This document shows positions 31,786 to 41,639 of a DNA stretch of 61,423 nucleotides, piece after piece. Source of the DNA: an uncultured Pelagibacteraceae bacterium (GTDB taxonomy: Bacteria; Pseudomonadota; Alphaproteobacteria; Pelagibacterales; Pelagibacteraceae). The first letter of the stretch is position 1. Every line of letters starts with the position of its first letter. A program made the translations under genes and the position numbers. The notes under the pieces are model-generated. The model was not told the DNA's origin. It worked only from the letters and a program-made list of their open reading frames with translations, and made no database searches. The stretch covers positions 1 to 61,423 of the forward strand of contig CABXRX010000003.1 of assembly GCA_902514745.1 (NCBI GenBank), in the 5' to 3' direction.

Positions 31786-33858
31786 ATGTTTAAAGTATAC
31801 AAGAAGGAAATAGAAGTAGCAGGAAAGAAAATAAGTTTAGAAACAGGTAAAGTAGCAAGACAGGCAGACGGAGCAATTATCGCTTCATGTGGTGAAACAG
31901 TTATTTTAGCAACAGTAGTAGGAGCAAAGAAAATAAATCCAGATATGGATTATTTTCCATTATCGGTTAACTACCAAGAAAAATACTATGCAGGTGGAAA
32001 AATCCCTGGTGGATATTTTAAAAGAGAAGCAAGACCAACTGAAAGCGAAACATTAATTTCAAGATTAATTGATAGACCAATCAGACCTCTGTTTCCAGAT
32101 GCATTTAAAAATGAAGTGCAGTTGCTACCAACAGTAATCTCATATGACAAAGAAAACCAACCTGATATTTTAGCAATAACTGCTTCTTCAGCAGCGTTAG
32201 CTATCTCAGGAATGCCTTTTATGGGTCCTGTTGGAGCATCTAGAGTAGGTTTTATTGATGGTAAATACATTTTAAACCCATCAAAAGCAGAATTAGAAAA
32301 TTCAAGTTTAGATTTAGTTGTTGCTGGTACTAAAGATGCCGTGCTTATGGTTGAGTCTGAAGCAAATGGTTTAACAGAAGAAGAAATGTTAAACGCAGTT
32401 AAGTTTGGACACGAAGGTTTTGTGCCAGTAATCGAAATGATAGAAGAGCTTGCAAAAGAATGCAGAAAACCTGAGTGGATTGTTGAGAAAAAAGATTTAT
32501 CTGAAGTTCAACAAAAACTTGAGGAAACTTTTACAGCAGATTTAACAAAGGCTTTTGCTACAAGAGATAAGCAAGATAGATCAAATCAGATTTCAGAAAT
32601 TACGGATAAAGCCAAAAAGCTTTTTGAGGAAAATGAAAATTATTCTGATCTTGATGTTAACTCAGAGCTTAAAAACTTAGAGAAGAAAATTGTAAGAACC
32701 GACATTCTTAAAAACAAAAACAGAATTGACGGTAGAGGATTATCTGATGTAAGACCTATCGAATGTGAAGTAGGTGTTTTACCAAGAACTCATGGTTCTG
32801 CTTTATTTACTAGAGGAGAAACACAAGCGATTGTGGTTGCTACCTTAGGTACATCTGATGATGAGCAAAGAATTGAAAGTTTAGACGGTCTTCAAAGAGA
32901 ACGATTTATGCTTCACTACAATTTTCCTCCTTTTTCAGTGGGTGAAACTGGAAGAATTGGAACTGGAAGACGTGAAATTGGTCATGGTAAACTAGCATGG
33001 AGAGCAATTAACTCTTCACTACCTTCAAAAGAGGCGTTTCCATACACTTTTAGAATAGTATCAGAGATTACAGAATCTAACGGTTCTTCTTCAATGGCTA
33101 CTGTTTGTGGAACATCTCTAGCATTAATGGATGCTGGTGTTCCAATTAAAGAACCAGTTGCCGGTATTGCAATGGGATTAATTAAAGAAGGTGATGATTT
33201 TAGTGTCCTATCAGACATTTTAGGTGATGAAGATCACTTAGGAGACATGGACTTTAAAGTAGCTGGAACTAAAGATGGAATAACTTCTCTTCAAATGGAT
33301 ATTAAAATTACAGGTATAACATTTGAAATCATGGAGCAGGCATTAACTCAAGCTAAAGATGGAAGAGTTCATATCCTAGGTGAAATGAATAAAGCATTAT
33401 CAGCTTCAAGAGAAGATGTTGGAAAACATACTCCAAAAATGGAACAAGTAACTGTTGATAAAAAAGACATTGCTGCTGTAATTGGAAAAGGTGGAGCAAC
33501 GATTAGAGAGATCGTTGAAAAATCAGGTGCTAAAGTTGATGTAAATGACGAAGGTGTAGTAACAGTTGCTGCTCCAGATGAAGAGTCTAGAAACATCGCG
33601 ATGCAAATGATTAAAGATATCACCGCAAAAGCTGAATTAAATAAAATTTATTCTGGCAAAGTAATGAAGATTATGGAATTTGGTGCATTTGTTAATTTCC
33701 TAGGAAAGCAAGATGGACTTGTTCATATTTCAGAATTAGCAGATAAAAGAGTTGCTAAAGTTACTGACGTTGTAAAAGAGGGTGACGAAGTAAAAGTAAA
33801 AGTAATTGGTTTTGATAGAGGTAAAGTTAAACTCTCTATAAAACAAGCTGCTGAATAG
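31786..33858 (+). CDS. pnp: polyribonucleotide nucleotidyltransferase
   Basis: Two RNase PH domains, KH ([15 protein letters not shown]) and S1. Confidence 0.99.
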   Translation: MFKVYKKEIEVAGKKISLETGKVARQADGAIIASCGETVILATVVGAKKINPDMDYFPLSVNYQEKYYAGGKIPGGYFKREARPTESETLISRLIDRPIRPLFPDAFKNEVQLLPTVISYDKENQPDILAITASSAALAISGMPFMGPVGASRVGFIDGKYILNPSKAELENSSLDLVVAGTKDAVLMVESEANGLTEEEMLNAVKFGHEGFVPVIEMIEELAKECRKPEWIVEKKDLSEVQQKLEETFTADLTKAFATRDKQDRSNQISEITDKAKKLFEENENYSDLDVNSELKNLEKKIVRTDILKNKNRIDGRGLSDVRPIECEVGVLPRTHGSALFTRGETQAIVVATLGTSDDEQRIESLDGLQRERFMLHYNFPPFSVGETGRIGTGRREIGHGKLAWRAINSSLPSKEAFPYTFRIVSEITESNGSSSMATVCGTSLALMDAGVPIKEPVAGIAMGLIKEGDDFSVLSDILGDEDHLGDMDFKVAGTKDGITSLQMDIKITGITFEIMEQALTQAKDGRVHILGEMNKALSASREDVGKHTPKMEQVTVDKKDIAAVIGKGGATIREIVEKSGAKVDVNDEGVVTVAAPDEESRNIAMQMIKDITAKAELNKIYSGKVMKIMEFGAFVNFLGKQDGLVHISELADKRVAKVTDVVKEGDEVKVKVIGFDRGKVKLSIKQAAE

Positions 33859-33878
33859 AACTACAAATTAAAATTCTT

Positions 33879-33911
33879 AACCCCTGGAAAGGAATTTCTA
33901 GGGGTTTTTTT
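33879..33911 (+). terminator. pnp intrinsic terminator
   Basis: AACCCCTGGAAAGGAATTTCTAGGGGTTTTTTT. Confidence 0.9.
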
Positions 33912-34007
33912 AATCTAAAAATTGATCACAAGAATGTCTCATGTGACAATCAATGAACTAATAAATACTGATTAAATATCTATTTACAGACCTACGAAAG
34001 GATAAAT

Positions 34008-34214
34008 ATGAAAAATATAATTTTATCAATGGTATTTGTAATATTTGCAAGTTCAGCTTTTGCTGGTTCTTGTCCTATGATGGCAAAAAATATTGATGCA
34101 AAGATCGAAGAAGCACAAAAATTACGTGATGCAGGTATGAAAGCACATGAGTCTGGAGATCACGCAAAATCAGAAGAATTACTAAATCAAGCACTAGCGC
34201 TTTTTAATAGTTAA
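34008..34214 (+). CDS. small secreted helical protein, unknown function
   Basis: 68 aa; signal peptide ...SSAFA|GSCPMMAKNIDAKIEEAQKLRDAGMKAHESGDHAKSEELLNQALALFNS; own SD and terminator. Confidence 0.75.
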   Translation: MKNIILSMVFVIFASSAFAGSCPMMAKNIDAKIEEAQKLRDAGMKAHESGDHAKSEELLNQALALFNS

Positions 34215-34221
34215 CTATTTA

Positions 34222-34254
34222 AACCCCTGGAATTCAATTTCTGGGGGTTTTTTT
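34222..34254 (+). terminator. intrinsic terminator, near-duplicate of 33879..33911
   Basis: AACCCCTGGAATTCAATTTCTGGGGGTTTTTTT. Confidence 0.9.
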
Positions 34255-34260
34255 ATATTT

Positions 34261-34467
34261 CTAAATTAAGGATAAATTAGCTTTTTTTGAATATTTTTTC
34301 TTTGGAGAATTTTTAATAACAGCTTGACCGCATCGCATCACACCTCTTTTTTTGTCAAAAGTCATCTTAGGTTCACCGTATAATTTCCATCCATTTGATA
34401 AAGCTTCTGTAACACGATGACAAAATTTTGAAGTGTCATCATCTGTAATAAATCTATAACCCTTCAT
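34261..34467 (-). CDS. DUF1737-like small protein
   Basis: YRFITDDDTSKFCHRVTEALSNGWKLYGEPKMTFD...MRCGQAVIK. Confidence 0.75.
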   Translation of the reverse strand: MKGYRFITDDDTSKFCHRVTEALSNGWKLYGEPKMTFDKKRGVMRCGQAVIKNSPKKKYSKKANLSLI

Positions 34468-34479
34468 ATAATTACTATA

Positions 34480-35265
34480 TTAAGACATATTTTTGGGATC
34501 TGGCATCCCAACTTTGTTATATCCAGCATCTACGTAGTGAATTTCACCCGTAACACCATTTGCAAGGTCACTTAGTAGATATAATGCTGAATTTCCTACA
34601 TCATGAATATCTACGTTTCTTTTTAATAAAGAATGGTCTTCATTCCATTTGTATAGGAATTTTGCATCTCCAATAGCAGACGCTGCTAATGTTTTAATAG
34701 GTCCTGCACTTATAGCATTTACTCTCATGCCCCTAGCACCTAAATCTCTTGCAAGATACTTAACACTACACTCTAAAGCAGCTTTACAGACACCCATTAC
34801 ATTATAATTTGGAATAGCTTTGTTAGCTTCGTAGCTTAAAGTAATTAAACTTCCACCTTCTTTCATTACTCTTGAAGCTTCTTTTGCAACCTCTGTAAAT
34901 GAAAAGCATGATATCAACATACTTCTTAAAAAGTTTTCTCTAGTTGTATCAAGATACTCACCAGATAATTCTGATTTATCTGAAAATGCAATTGCATGAA
35001 CTACAAAATCTATTTCACCCCATTGTGTTTTAACATCTTCAAATAATTTTATTACATCTTCTTTTTTTTCAACATTACAACTAAATGTAGTTTTTGAATT
35101 TAACTTTTCGGCTAAAGGAACAACTCTTTTCTTTAATGCATCACCTAAATAAGTGAAGGCAAGTTCGGCTCCAGCTTCTGAAAGTTTTTGTGAAATACCC
35201 CAGGCAATAGATCTTTCATTTGCAACACCCATGATTAATCCTTTTTTACCTTTCATTAAACTCAT
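34480..35265 (-). CDS. fabI: enoyl-ACP reductase
   Basis: GLIMGVANERSIAWGISQKLSEAGAELAFTYLG; YNVMGVCKAALE. Confidence 0.97.
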   Translation of the reverse strand: MSLMKGKKGLIMGVANERSIAWGISQKLSEAGAELAFTYLGDALKKRVVPLAEKLNSKTTFSCNVEKKEDVIKLFEDVKTQWGEIDFVVHAIAFSDKSELSGEYLDTTRENFLRSMLISCFSFTEVAKEASRVMKEGGSLITLSYEANKAIPNYNVMGVCKAALECSVKYLARDLGARGMRVNAISAGPIKTLAASAIGDAKFLYKWNEDHSLLKRNVDIHDVGNSALYLLSDLANGVTGEIHYVDAGYNKVGMPDPKNMS

Positions 35266-35268
35266 AAA

Positions 35269-36480
35269 TTACACCTTTTCAAAAATTAAAGCTGCGTTTG
35301 TCCCACCAAAGCCAAAACTATTCGACATCACTGTATTTAAAGTTGCCCCAGTTTCAGTTTTTGAAACTATAGGAAATTTTTTAGCCTCTTCATCCATCTC
35401 ACTTATGTTTGCAGAGCCAGCTATAAAGTTATTCTTCATCATTATTAAACAGTAAATTGCTTCATGAACTGAAGCTGCGCCAAGAGGATGCCCTGATAAA
35501 GATTTTGTCGAACTAATCTTTGGTATATTGTCTCCAAAAGTATTTTTAACTGCATTTAACTCTGTGATATCTCCAACTGGAGTAGAAGTTCCATGCGTAT
35601 TGATATAATCAATTTTATTTTTAGCTGTAGACATTGCCATTTGCATACATCTTATAGCTCCTTCTCCAGAAGGTGCTACCATATCGTATCCATCTGAAGT
35701 TGCTCCATAACCAGTTAATTCTGCATATATTTTAGCACCTCTAGCTTTAGCATGTTCGTATTCCTCAAGAACTAATACTCCACCGCCACCGGCGATTACA
35801 AAACCATCTCTATTTTTATCATATGCTCTCGAAGCTGATTCTGGAGTATCATTGTACTTTGACGACAAAGCAGTCATCGCATCAAACATTGCGGTCATAG
35901 CCCAGTGAATTTCTTCACTACCACCAGCAAATACAATATCTTGCTTGCCCATTTGAATTAACTCCATAGAATTTCCAATACAATGTCCACTAGTTGCACA
36001 GGCAGAACTCATTGTGTAGTTTGTGCCTTTGATTTTGAAAGGTACAGCAAGAGTAGCTGAGGCCGTACTAGCCATTGTTCTTGGAACAATAAACGGTCCC
36101 ATTAATTTTGGAGTTTTAGCTCTAGTTTTATCAGCTGCTAAAATTACATTTTCAATTGAAGGCCCTCCAGAACCCATAACTATTCCAGTTTTAAAATTGC
36201 TAACTTCATTTTCTTCAAGTCCAGAATCGGCAATTGCTTCTTTCATTGCTATATAGTTATAAGCTGAACCCGAACCCATAAATCTAATTGTTTTTCTATC
36301 AATATGATCTTCAAGTTTTATATTTGGTTTTCCATGTATATGACTTTTAAGATTATGTTCTTTATATTCTTCACTAAATGAAATTCCTGATTTTGAATTT
36401 AGTAATGATTGATGAACTTCTTCTTGATTGTTTCCTAAACAAGATACAATTCCTAGACCTGTGATAACTACTCTTCTCAT
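35269..36480 (-). CDS. fabB: 3-oxoacyl-ACP synthase I
   Basis: [40 protein letters not shown]. Confidence 0.96.
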   Translation of the reverse strand: MRRVVITGLGIVSCLGNNQEEVHQSLLNSKSGISFSEEYKEHNLKSHIHGKPNIKLEDHIDRKTIRFMGSGSAYNYIAMKEAIADSGLEENEVSNFKTGIVMGSGGPSIENVILAADKTRAKTPKLMGPFIVPRTMASTASATLAVPFKIKGTNYTMSSACATSGHCIGNSMELIQMGKQDIVFAGGSEEIHWAMTAMFDAMTALSSKYNDTPESASRAYDKNRDGFVIAGGGGVLVLEEYEHAKARGAKIYAELTGYGATSDGYDMVAPSGEGAIRCMQMAMSTAKNKIDYINTHGTSTPVGDITELNAVKNTFGDNIPKISSTKSLSGHPLGAASVHEAIYCLIMMKNNFIAGSANISEMDEEAKKFPIVSKTETGATLNTVMSNSFGFGGTNAALIFEKV

Positions 36481-36980
36481 TATTTAAACAATCCCACTTT
36501 TAAACTTTCTGCTGAATATATTTTTTTATCATCAGCCAGAACCACTCCATTTGCAAGACCAACTGTTGTGCCACCTGGAGACATAATTTTTTTCATATCA
36601 ATTTCATATTTGACACTTTTAACATTTTGTAAAACTTCACCTGTAAATTTTACTGCACCAACACCAAGAGCTCTACCTTTTCCTGGATTACCAAGCCACC
36701 CCAAATAAAAACCAACTAGTTGCCACATTGCATCTAGACCTAAACAGCCAGGCATAACTGGATCTCCTTTAAAGTGACAGTCAAAAAACCATAGATCATC
36801 TTTAATGTCTAATTCAGCCTTTAAAGAACCTTTATTAAAAGTCCCATTATTATCGTTGATTTCAGTAATTCTATCAAACATAAGCATCGGAGGAAGAGGT
36901 AATTTGGCATTTCCTGGGCCAAAAAGCTCACCATTTCCACATGTTATAAGATCATCGTAAGTAAATGAATTTTTTTTCAT
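36480..36980 (-). CDS. fabA: 3-hydroxydecanoyl-ACP dehydratase
   Basis: [28 protein letters not shown]. Confidence 0.97.
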   Translation of the reverse strand: MKKNSFTYDDLITCGNGELFGPGNAKLPLPPMLMFDRITEINDNNGTFNKGSLKAELDIKDDLWFFDCHFKGDPVMPGCLGLDAMWQLVGFYLGWLGNPGKGRALGVGAVKFTGEVLQNVKSVKYEIDMKKIMSPGGTTVGLANGVVLADDKKIYSAESLKVGLFK

Positions 36981-37051
36981 AAAATTTGAATTCCCTTAAT
37001 ACTTGATTTAATGATAATATAATATAATAAAACACTATAATTTATTCTTAG

Positions 37052-37068
37052 TTTAGAATTATTATAAA
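37052..37068. promoter_or_regulatory. Irr-box/ICE-like dyad upstream of irr
   Basis: TTTAGAAT-T-ATTATAAA, 7/8 dyad symmetry, ends 5 nt before irr ATG (37074). Confidence 0.55.
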
Positions 37069-37073
37069 CAATT

Positions 37074-37502
37074 ATGACAAAAAACTTCAATTTTACTGAA
37101 AAATTAAGAGAAACTGGACTAAGACCCACAAAACAGAGGGTAAAAATCTGTGAGGTATTATTTAATAGGGAAAAAACTTTTCATTTCACAATTAATGATT
37201 TAGCAAAAAAAATTTCAGAGGATTTAAATGAAAAATTTTCTTTAGCTACTGTTTATAATACTGTCCACGCGTTTAAAGACAAAGGATATCTTAAAGAGAT
37301 AGCAATCAATAGTGATAAGAGCTATTTTGATACCAACACTTCTTCTCATCATCATTTTTATGACGAAGATACTCATGAATTAATAGATTGTAATAAAGAT
37401 GATTTAGATACTATTAATATTAAAAAAAATATCACTGGAAAAAAGATAAATTCGGTAGAGGTTTTGATCAGAGTTGCGAGTGATAATCAAAATCAAAATT
37501 AA
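37074..37502 (+). CDS. irr: Irr-like Fur family iron response regulator
   Basis: LRETGLRPTKQRVKICEVLF...HFTINDLAKKI..FSLATVYNTVHAFKDKGYLKEI...FDTNTSSHHHFYDED; next to fabA. Confidence 0.88.
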   Translation: MTKNFNFTEKLRETGLRPTKQRVKICEVLFNREKTFHFTINDLAKKISEDLNEKFSLATVYNTVHAFKDKGYLKEIAINSDKSYFDTNTSSHHHFYDEDTHELIDCNKDDLDTINIKKNITGKKINSVEVLIRVASDNQNQN

Positions 37503-37530
37503 TTTAATAAAATCAATTATTTAAATCATA

Positions 37531-37549
37531 GATTATAATTATTCTAAAC
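37531..37549. promoter_or_regulatory. Irr-box-like dyad upstream of rubrerythrin
   Basis: GATTATAAT-T-ATTCTAAAC (7/9 dyad); reverse complement of the irr site over 15/17 positions; abuts TTGACT at 37552. Confidence 0.5.
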
Positions 37550-37608
37550 TGTTGACTTTCCAAATTTAAGCTTTATATCGTTAATTATCATTAATTAAGG
37601 AGAATAAA

Positions 37609-38025
37609 ATGTCACTAAAAGGAACAAAGACAAAAGAAAATCTTGAAGCAGCATTTGCGGGTGAAAGTCAAGCAAACAGAAGATATCTTTACTTCGCTCA
37701 AAAAGCAGACATAGAAGGATACAATGATGTTGCATCTGTATTTAGATCAACAGCAGAAGGTGAAACAGGACATGCCCATGGTCACCTAGAGTATTTAGAA
37801 GAAGTAGGTGATCCAGCTACTGGTTTACCGATTGGTGAAACTAAAGCTAATCTAGCATCAGCAGTACAGGGCGAAACACATGAATACACAGACATGTACC
37901 CTGGTATGGCTAAGACAGCTAGAGAGGAAGGATTTGAGGAAATTGCTGATTGGTTTGAAACTTTAGCAAAAGCTGAAAAATCTCACGCTGGTAAATTCCA
38001 AAAAACTTTAGAATCTATTAGCTAA
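37609..38025 (+). CDS. rubrerythrin family protein
   Basis: NLEAAFAGESQANRRYLYFAQKADIEGYNDVASVFRSTAEGETGHAHGHLEYL; C-terminal EExxxH repeat. Confidence 0.95.
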   Translation: MSLKGTKTKENLEAAFAGESQANRRYLYFAQKADIEGYNDVASVFRSTAEGETGHAHGHLEYLEEVGDPATGLPIGETKANLASAVQGETHEYTDMYPGMAKTAREEGFEEIADWFETLAKAEKSHAGKFQKTLESIS

Positions 38026-38032
38026 AAATTAT

Positions 38033-38060
38033 TTTAGTGGGCATTAAATAGCCCACTAAA
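38033..38060 (+). promoter_or_regulatory. intercistronic hairpin without U-tract
   Basis: TTTAGTGGGC-ATTAAATA-GCCCACTAAA, 10-bp perfect stem. Confidence 0.7.
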
Positions 38061-38086
38061 TACTCAAAAATATTTCAATTTAAATT

Positions 38087-39418
38087 ATGAGCAAAGAAGG
38101 TAGCTTAGACGCCCCTATTCGACATCCAATAGATTTTGAACATCCTGATTTTTTAAATCCTAAAAAATTAGATGCTGAAATGAGAAGAGCATTTGACATC
38201 TGTCATGGTTGCAGAAGATGCTTTAATTTATGTGACTCTTTTCCAAAGTTATTTGATATGATTGATGAGTCTGAAAATGAGGATGTTGAAAGTTTAAAAA
38301 GTGAACAGTTTGAGTCAGTTGTTGATGCTTGTACCTTGTGTGACATGTGTTTTATGACTAAATGTCCGTATGTACCACCTCATGATTTTGATTTAGATTT
38401 TCCTCATTTGATGTTGAGATACAGAACTGCTCAAAAAAAACTAGGTAAATTACCAAGTATACCAATACAATTAGCCAAAATTGACAGAAACGCAAAAATT
38501 GGTGTTATGTTTTCAAAAATAGTTAATTGGGTTTCTAGTATTAAAAACAAATTTTTTAGAAAAATTTTAGAAATTGTTGCAGGAATTGATAAAAGAGTTC
38601 AGTTACCAAAATATAATTCAGAAACGTTTTCAAAATTTTTTAGAAAAAATAAAGATAAAATAAATTTTGAAAATTCAAGCAAGGATAGAAAAGTTGTAAT
38701 TTACACAACTTGTTTTGTAAATTTTAATAAAAAAAATACAGGAGTTGCGGCTTTAAAAGTTTTAAAAAAAAATGGAGTTGAAGTTCAAGAGGCTTACCCA
38801 GGTTGTTGTGGAATGCCTTTTTTAGAGCAAGCAGATCTTCCTAAAGTTGTTGAGCAGGCAAAGAAAGTATCTAAAGATTTATTAGAATGGGTTGATAAAG
38901 GTTATAAAGTAATAACTTTAACAGCCAGTTGTGGTTTGATGTTGAAATTTGAATGGCCTCTTTTATTACCTAAAAATGAAAACATAAAAAGATTATCCTT
39001 AAATGTAATGGATATAGACGAGTACGTTGTTGATATAGCAAATAAAGAAGGTCTGACTGAGGGATTACAAGAAATAGACGGTGGAGTTACAGTTCATAAC
39101 GCATGTCATGCACGAGCTCAAAATATGGGCATCAAATCAAGAGATATGTTGAAACTTATTCCAAACGTTAAGTTAGACGTTGTTGAAAGATGTGCTGGAC
39201 ATGGAGGCACTTTTGGTGTGATGAAAGATACTCATGATTTAGCAAATAAAGTTGGAAGACCAACTGCTAGACAAATAAAAAATAAAAATAATAAATATAT
39301 GGCTTCTGATTGTCCACTTGCTGGCAAACATCTGAAGCAATTAGAAGTCGATACGAAAATTTCTAATGATGAGGCGTTACATCCTATAGAATTAATAGCA
39401 AAAAGTTATAGATTATAA
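38087..39418 (+). CDS. GlpC/HdrD-like Fe-S (CCG domain) protein
   Basis: CHGCRRCFNLCDSFP, CTLCDMCFMTKCPYVPPH, YPGCCGMPF, NACHARAQNMG, ERCAGHGG. Confidence 0.9.
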   Translation: MSKEGSLDAPIRHPIDFEHPDFLNPKKLDAEMRRAFDICHGCRRCFNLCDSFPKLFDMIDESENEDVESLKSEQFESVVDACTLCDMCFMTKCPYVPPHDFDLDFPHLMLRYRTAQKKLGKLPSIPIQLAKIDRNAKIGVMFSKIVNWVSSIKNKFFRKILEIVAGIDKRVQLPKYNSETFSKFFRKNKDKINFENSSKDRKVVIYTTCFVNFNKKNTGVAALKVLKKNGVEVQEAYPGCCGMPFLEQADLPKVVEQAKKVSKDLLEWVDKGYKVITLTASCGLMLKFEWPLLLPKNENIKRLSLNVMDIDEYVVDIANKEGLTEGLQEIDGGVTVHNACHARAQNMGIKSRDMLKLIPNVKLDVVERCAGHGGTFGVMKDTHDLANKVGRPTARQIKNKNNKYMASDCPLAGKHLKQLEVDTKISNDEALHPIELIAKSYRL

Positions 39419-39420
39419 TT

Positions 39421-40014
39421 ATGCCTAGAGAAGAAAAAAAAATTCTAAAAGAAGATATTATGCCTCTAGATGTTTATATACAAAACAGAAAAGAGCTTAG
39501 GAAAAATATTGTTAGCTTTAAAAAAGACAGAAGAATAGCGCTAGGACCATACGCTACTTTTTATTTTGAAAGTTATGAAACAATGTTAGCGCAGGTTCAA
39601 GAAATGCTTTACATTGAAAAAGGTGGAGATGAACAATTAAAAGATGAATTAACTGCTTACAACCCTTTAATACCCAATGGAAAAGAACTTACTGCTACAT
39701 TAATGTTTGAAATTGATAACCCAGTTTCAAGATCTGCATTCCTAAGTAAAGTTGGAGGAATTGAAAAAAAAGTCTTCATTAAAATAGATGGCCATTCAGT
39801 CAAAGCAATTCCAGAGGAAGATGTTGATAGAACTTCTTCAGATGGGAAAGCATCTTCAGTTCAATTCATTCATTTTAAACTTAATGATGAACAAATTCAA
39901 AAGTTCAAATCAGATGGTGTTGTAGTTGAGATTGGAATAGATCATAAAGAATATTCACATATGACAAAACTAAGTACAGAAAACATAAGTTCTTTATCAG
40001 CTGATTTTAGTTAA
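39421..40014 (+). CDS. DUF3501 family protein
   Basis: DIMPLDVYIQNRKELRKNIVSFKKDRRIALGPYATFYFESYETMLAQVQEMLYIEKGG; follows Fe-S protein. Confidence 0.85.
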   Translation: MPREEKKILKEDIMPLDVYIQNRKELRKNIVSFKKDRRIALGPYATFYFESYETMLAQVQEMLYIEKGGDEQLKDELTAYNPLIPNGKELTATLMFEIDNPVSRSAFLSKVGGIEKKVFIKIDGHSVKAIPEEDVDRTSSDGKASSVQFIHFKLNDEQIQKFKSDGVVVEIGIDHKEYSHMTKLSTENISSLSADFS

Positions 40015-40453
40015 TTAAGCCCCAAATATGATTAGTTTTAACCCATCCTTGATAATCATCTGATTTAATTTTACACCACTTTTCCCGACATTTATCGACG
40101 ATTAACAATCTGCCTTTTTCTATTTGGGCCATAGGTTTTGCAAAAGCAGATGGTTTTTTAAATAAAACTTTATTTTGAGTTGCAATTACAGAATTATTCT
40201 TTTTTAATTGTGAAACATGTATCCAGCCACTGTTATTTTTTAAATCAATTATTCTTCTAAAATTTTCCTTTTTATCAATTTGTTTCAAGGGAAGGTTAAT
40301 CTTCTTATAAACATATTTAATATCTGAGTCAAAACTAGGGCCGTAACGAACATTTACTTTATTTTTTTTTAAAGAAACAAAAGTTTCTTCAGCAACAGAT
40401 GTTGATATTATAATTGTTAAACAAAATAGACTGTAAATAATTTTATACATCAA
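40007..40453 (-). CDS. SH3-domain periplasmic protein
   Basis: Signal peptide, NVRYGPSFDSDIKYVYKK...SGWIHVSQL...WCKIKSDDYQGWVKTNHIWG. Confidence 0.88.
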   Translation of the reverse strand: MMYKIIYSLFCLTIIISTSVAEETFVSLKKNKVNVRYGPSFDSDIKYVYKKINLPLKQIDKKENFRRIIDLKNNSGWIHVSQLKKNNSVIATQNKVLFKKPSAFAKPMAQIEKGRLLIVDKCREKWCKIKSDDYQGWVKTNHIWGLIN

Positions 40454-41205
40454 TTACAAATACATTTTTTTATTTTATTAAATTTTACTTTTCGAAAGTT
40501 AAGATTTAACAAATCTATGATTAAAATATATCTATTTAAATTTTTTCCAATATTTAAAATTTTTTTTAAAACTTCATTAGCTTGTATAGTGCCAATAATA
40601 CCTCCAATAGTGCCAAGTATTCCCTCATATTCACAGTTTAATATGTCATCGGAAATAGTTGCTTCTTGATAAAAACATCTTAAACAAGGATTTTTTTTAT
40701 TATTAAAGTCAAAGGTAAATATATGACCATCAAATTTACTTATAGCCCCAGTTACCAGAAATTTTTTATATTTTAAGCTCATATCGTTGATTAAAAATTT
40801 TGTTTCAAAATTATCTGTGCCATCAACTATATAATCATAATTTTTTATAATCTTTATAAATTTTTTTTTATCTATCTTAAAATTATAAATATTAATTTTA
40901 GTTTTAGAATTAATATTAGTTAATTTTTTTTTAGCTATTCTAACTTTAAATTTTCCCAAATCTTTTTCATCATACAAAGTTTGTCTATGAATATTTGAAA
41001 GATTGATTAAATCATGATCCACAATTCCTAGATATCCTACACCTGATCTGGTCAAGAATTCAGCGACTGGGCAACCCAACCCACCCATGCCAATAATAAG
41101 CACTCTTGAGTTTAAAATTTTTTTTTGACCTAAAATACCAATATTTTTTAAAATAATTTGTCTCGAATATTTTTCGAGTTGATTTTTACTTAATTTTGAA
41201 CTCAT
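40450..41205 (-). CDS. ThiF/MoeB family adenylyltransferase
   Basis: YSRQIILKNIGILGQKKILNSRVLIIGMGGLGCPVAEFLTRSGVGYLGIVDHDLINLSNIHRQTLY. Confidence 0.93.
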   Translation of the reverse strand: MSSKLSKNQLEKYSRQIILKNIGILGQKKILNSRVLIIGMGGLGCPVAEFLTRSGVGYLGIVDHDLINLSNIHRQTLYDEKDLGKFKVRIAKKKLTNINSKTKINIYNFKIDKKKFIKIIKNYDYIVDGTDNFETKFLINDMSLKYKKFLVTGAISKFDGHIFTFDFNNKKNPCLRCFYQEATISDDILNCEYEGILGTIGGIIGTIQANEVLKKILNIGKNLNRYILIIDLLNLNFRKVKFNKIKKCICN

Positions 41206-41639
41206 TTTCCAGTTGAGCCAAATCCACTTTCTCCTCTAACTGTCTCAGGCAAAGTATCTGTTTCTTCTAAATTCATTTTAATTACAGGAGTTAAAATCAT
41301 TTGAGCTATTCTGTCCTTATTATTTATTATAAAATCAGTATTACCGTGATTATAAAGAATAACTTTGATCTCACCTCTATAATCGCTGTCTATTGTTCCT
41401 GGAGTATTTAAAACACTAATATTATTTTTAGCAGCCAAACCAGATCTTGGTCTAATTTGAATCTCAAATTCGCTAGGAAATGCAACAGAAATACCAGTTG
41501 GAACCAAACAAGAATTTTGTGGCTTTAATGTTAATGGTTTATTTATAAAGGCCATTAAATCCATTCCAGATGCTCCATTAGTTTTATATGCAGGTAGCTC
41601 AACAGATGAGTCTAATTTTTTTATAAGAACTTTTGTCAT
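41202..41639 (-). CDS. dut: dUTPase
   Basis: ASGMDLMAF, RPRSGLAAKNNISVLNTPGTIDSDYRGEI, GFGSTGK. Confidence 0.98.
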   Translation of the reverse strand: MTKVLIKKLDSSVELPAYKTNGASGMDLMAFINKPLTLKPQNSCLVPTGISVAFPSEFEIQIRPRSGLAAKNNISVLNTPGTIDSDYRGEIKVILYNHGNTDFIINNKDRIAQMILTPVIKMNLEETDTLPETVRGESGFGSTGK

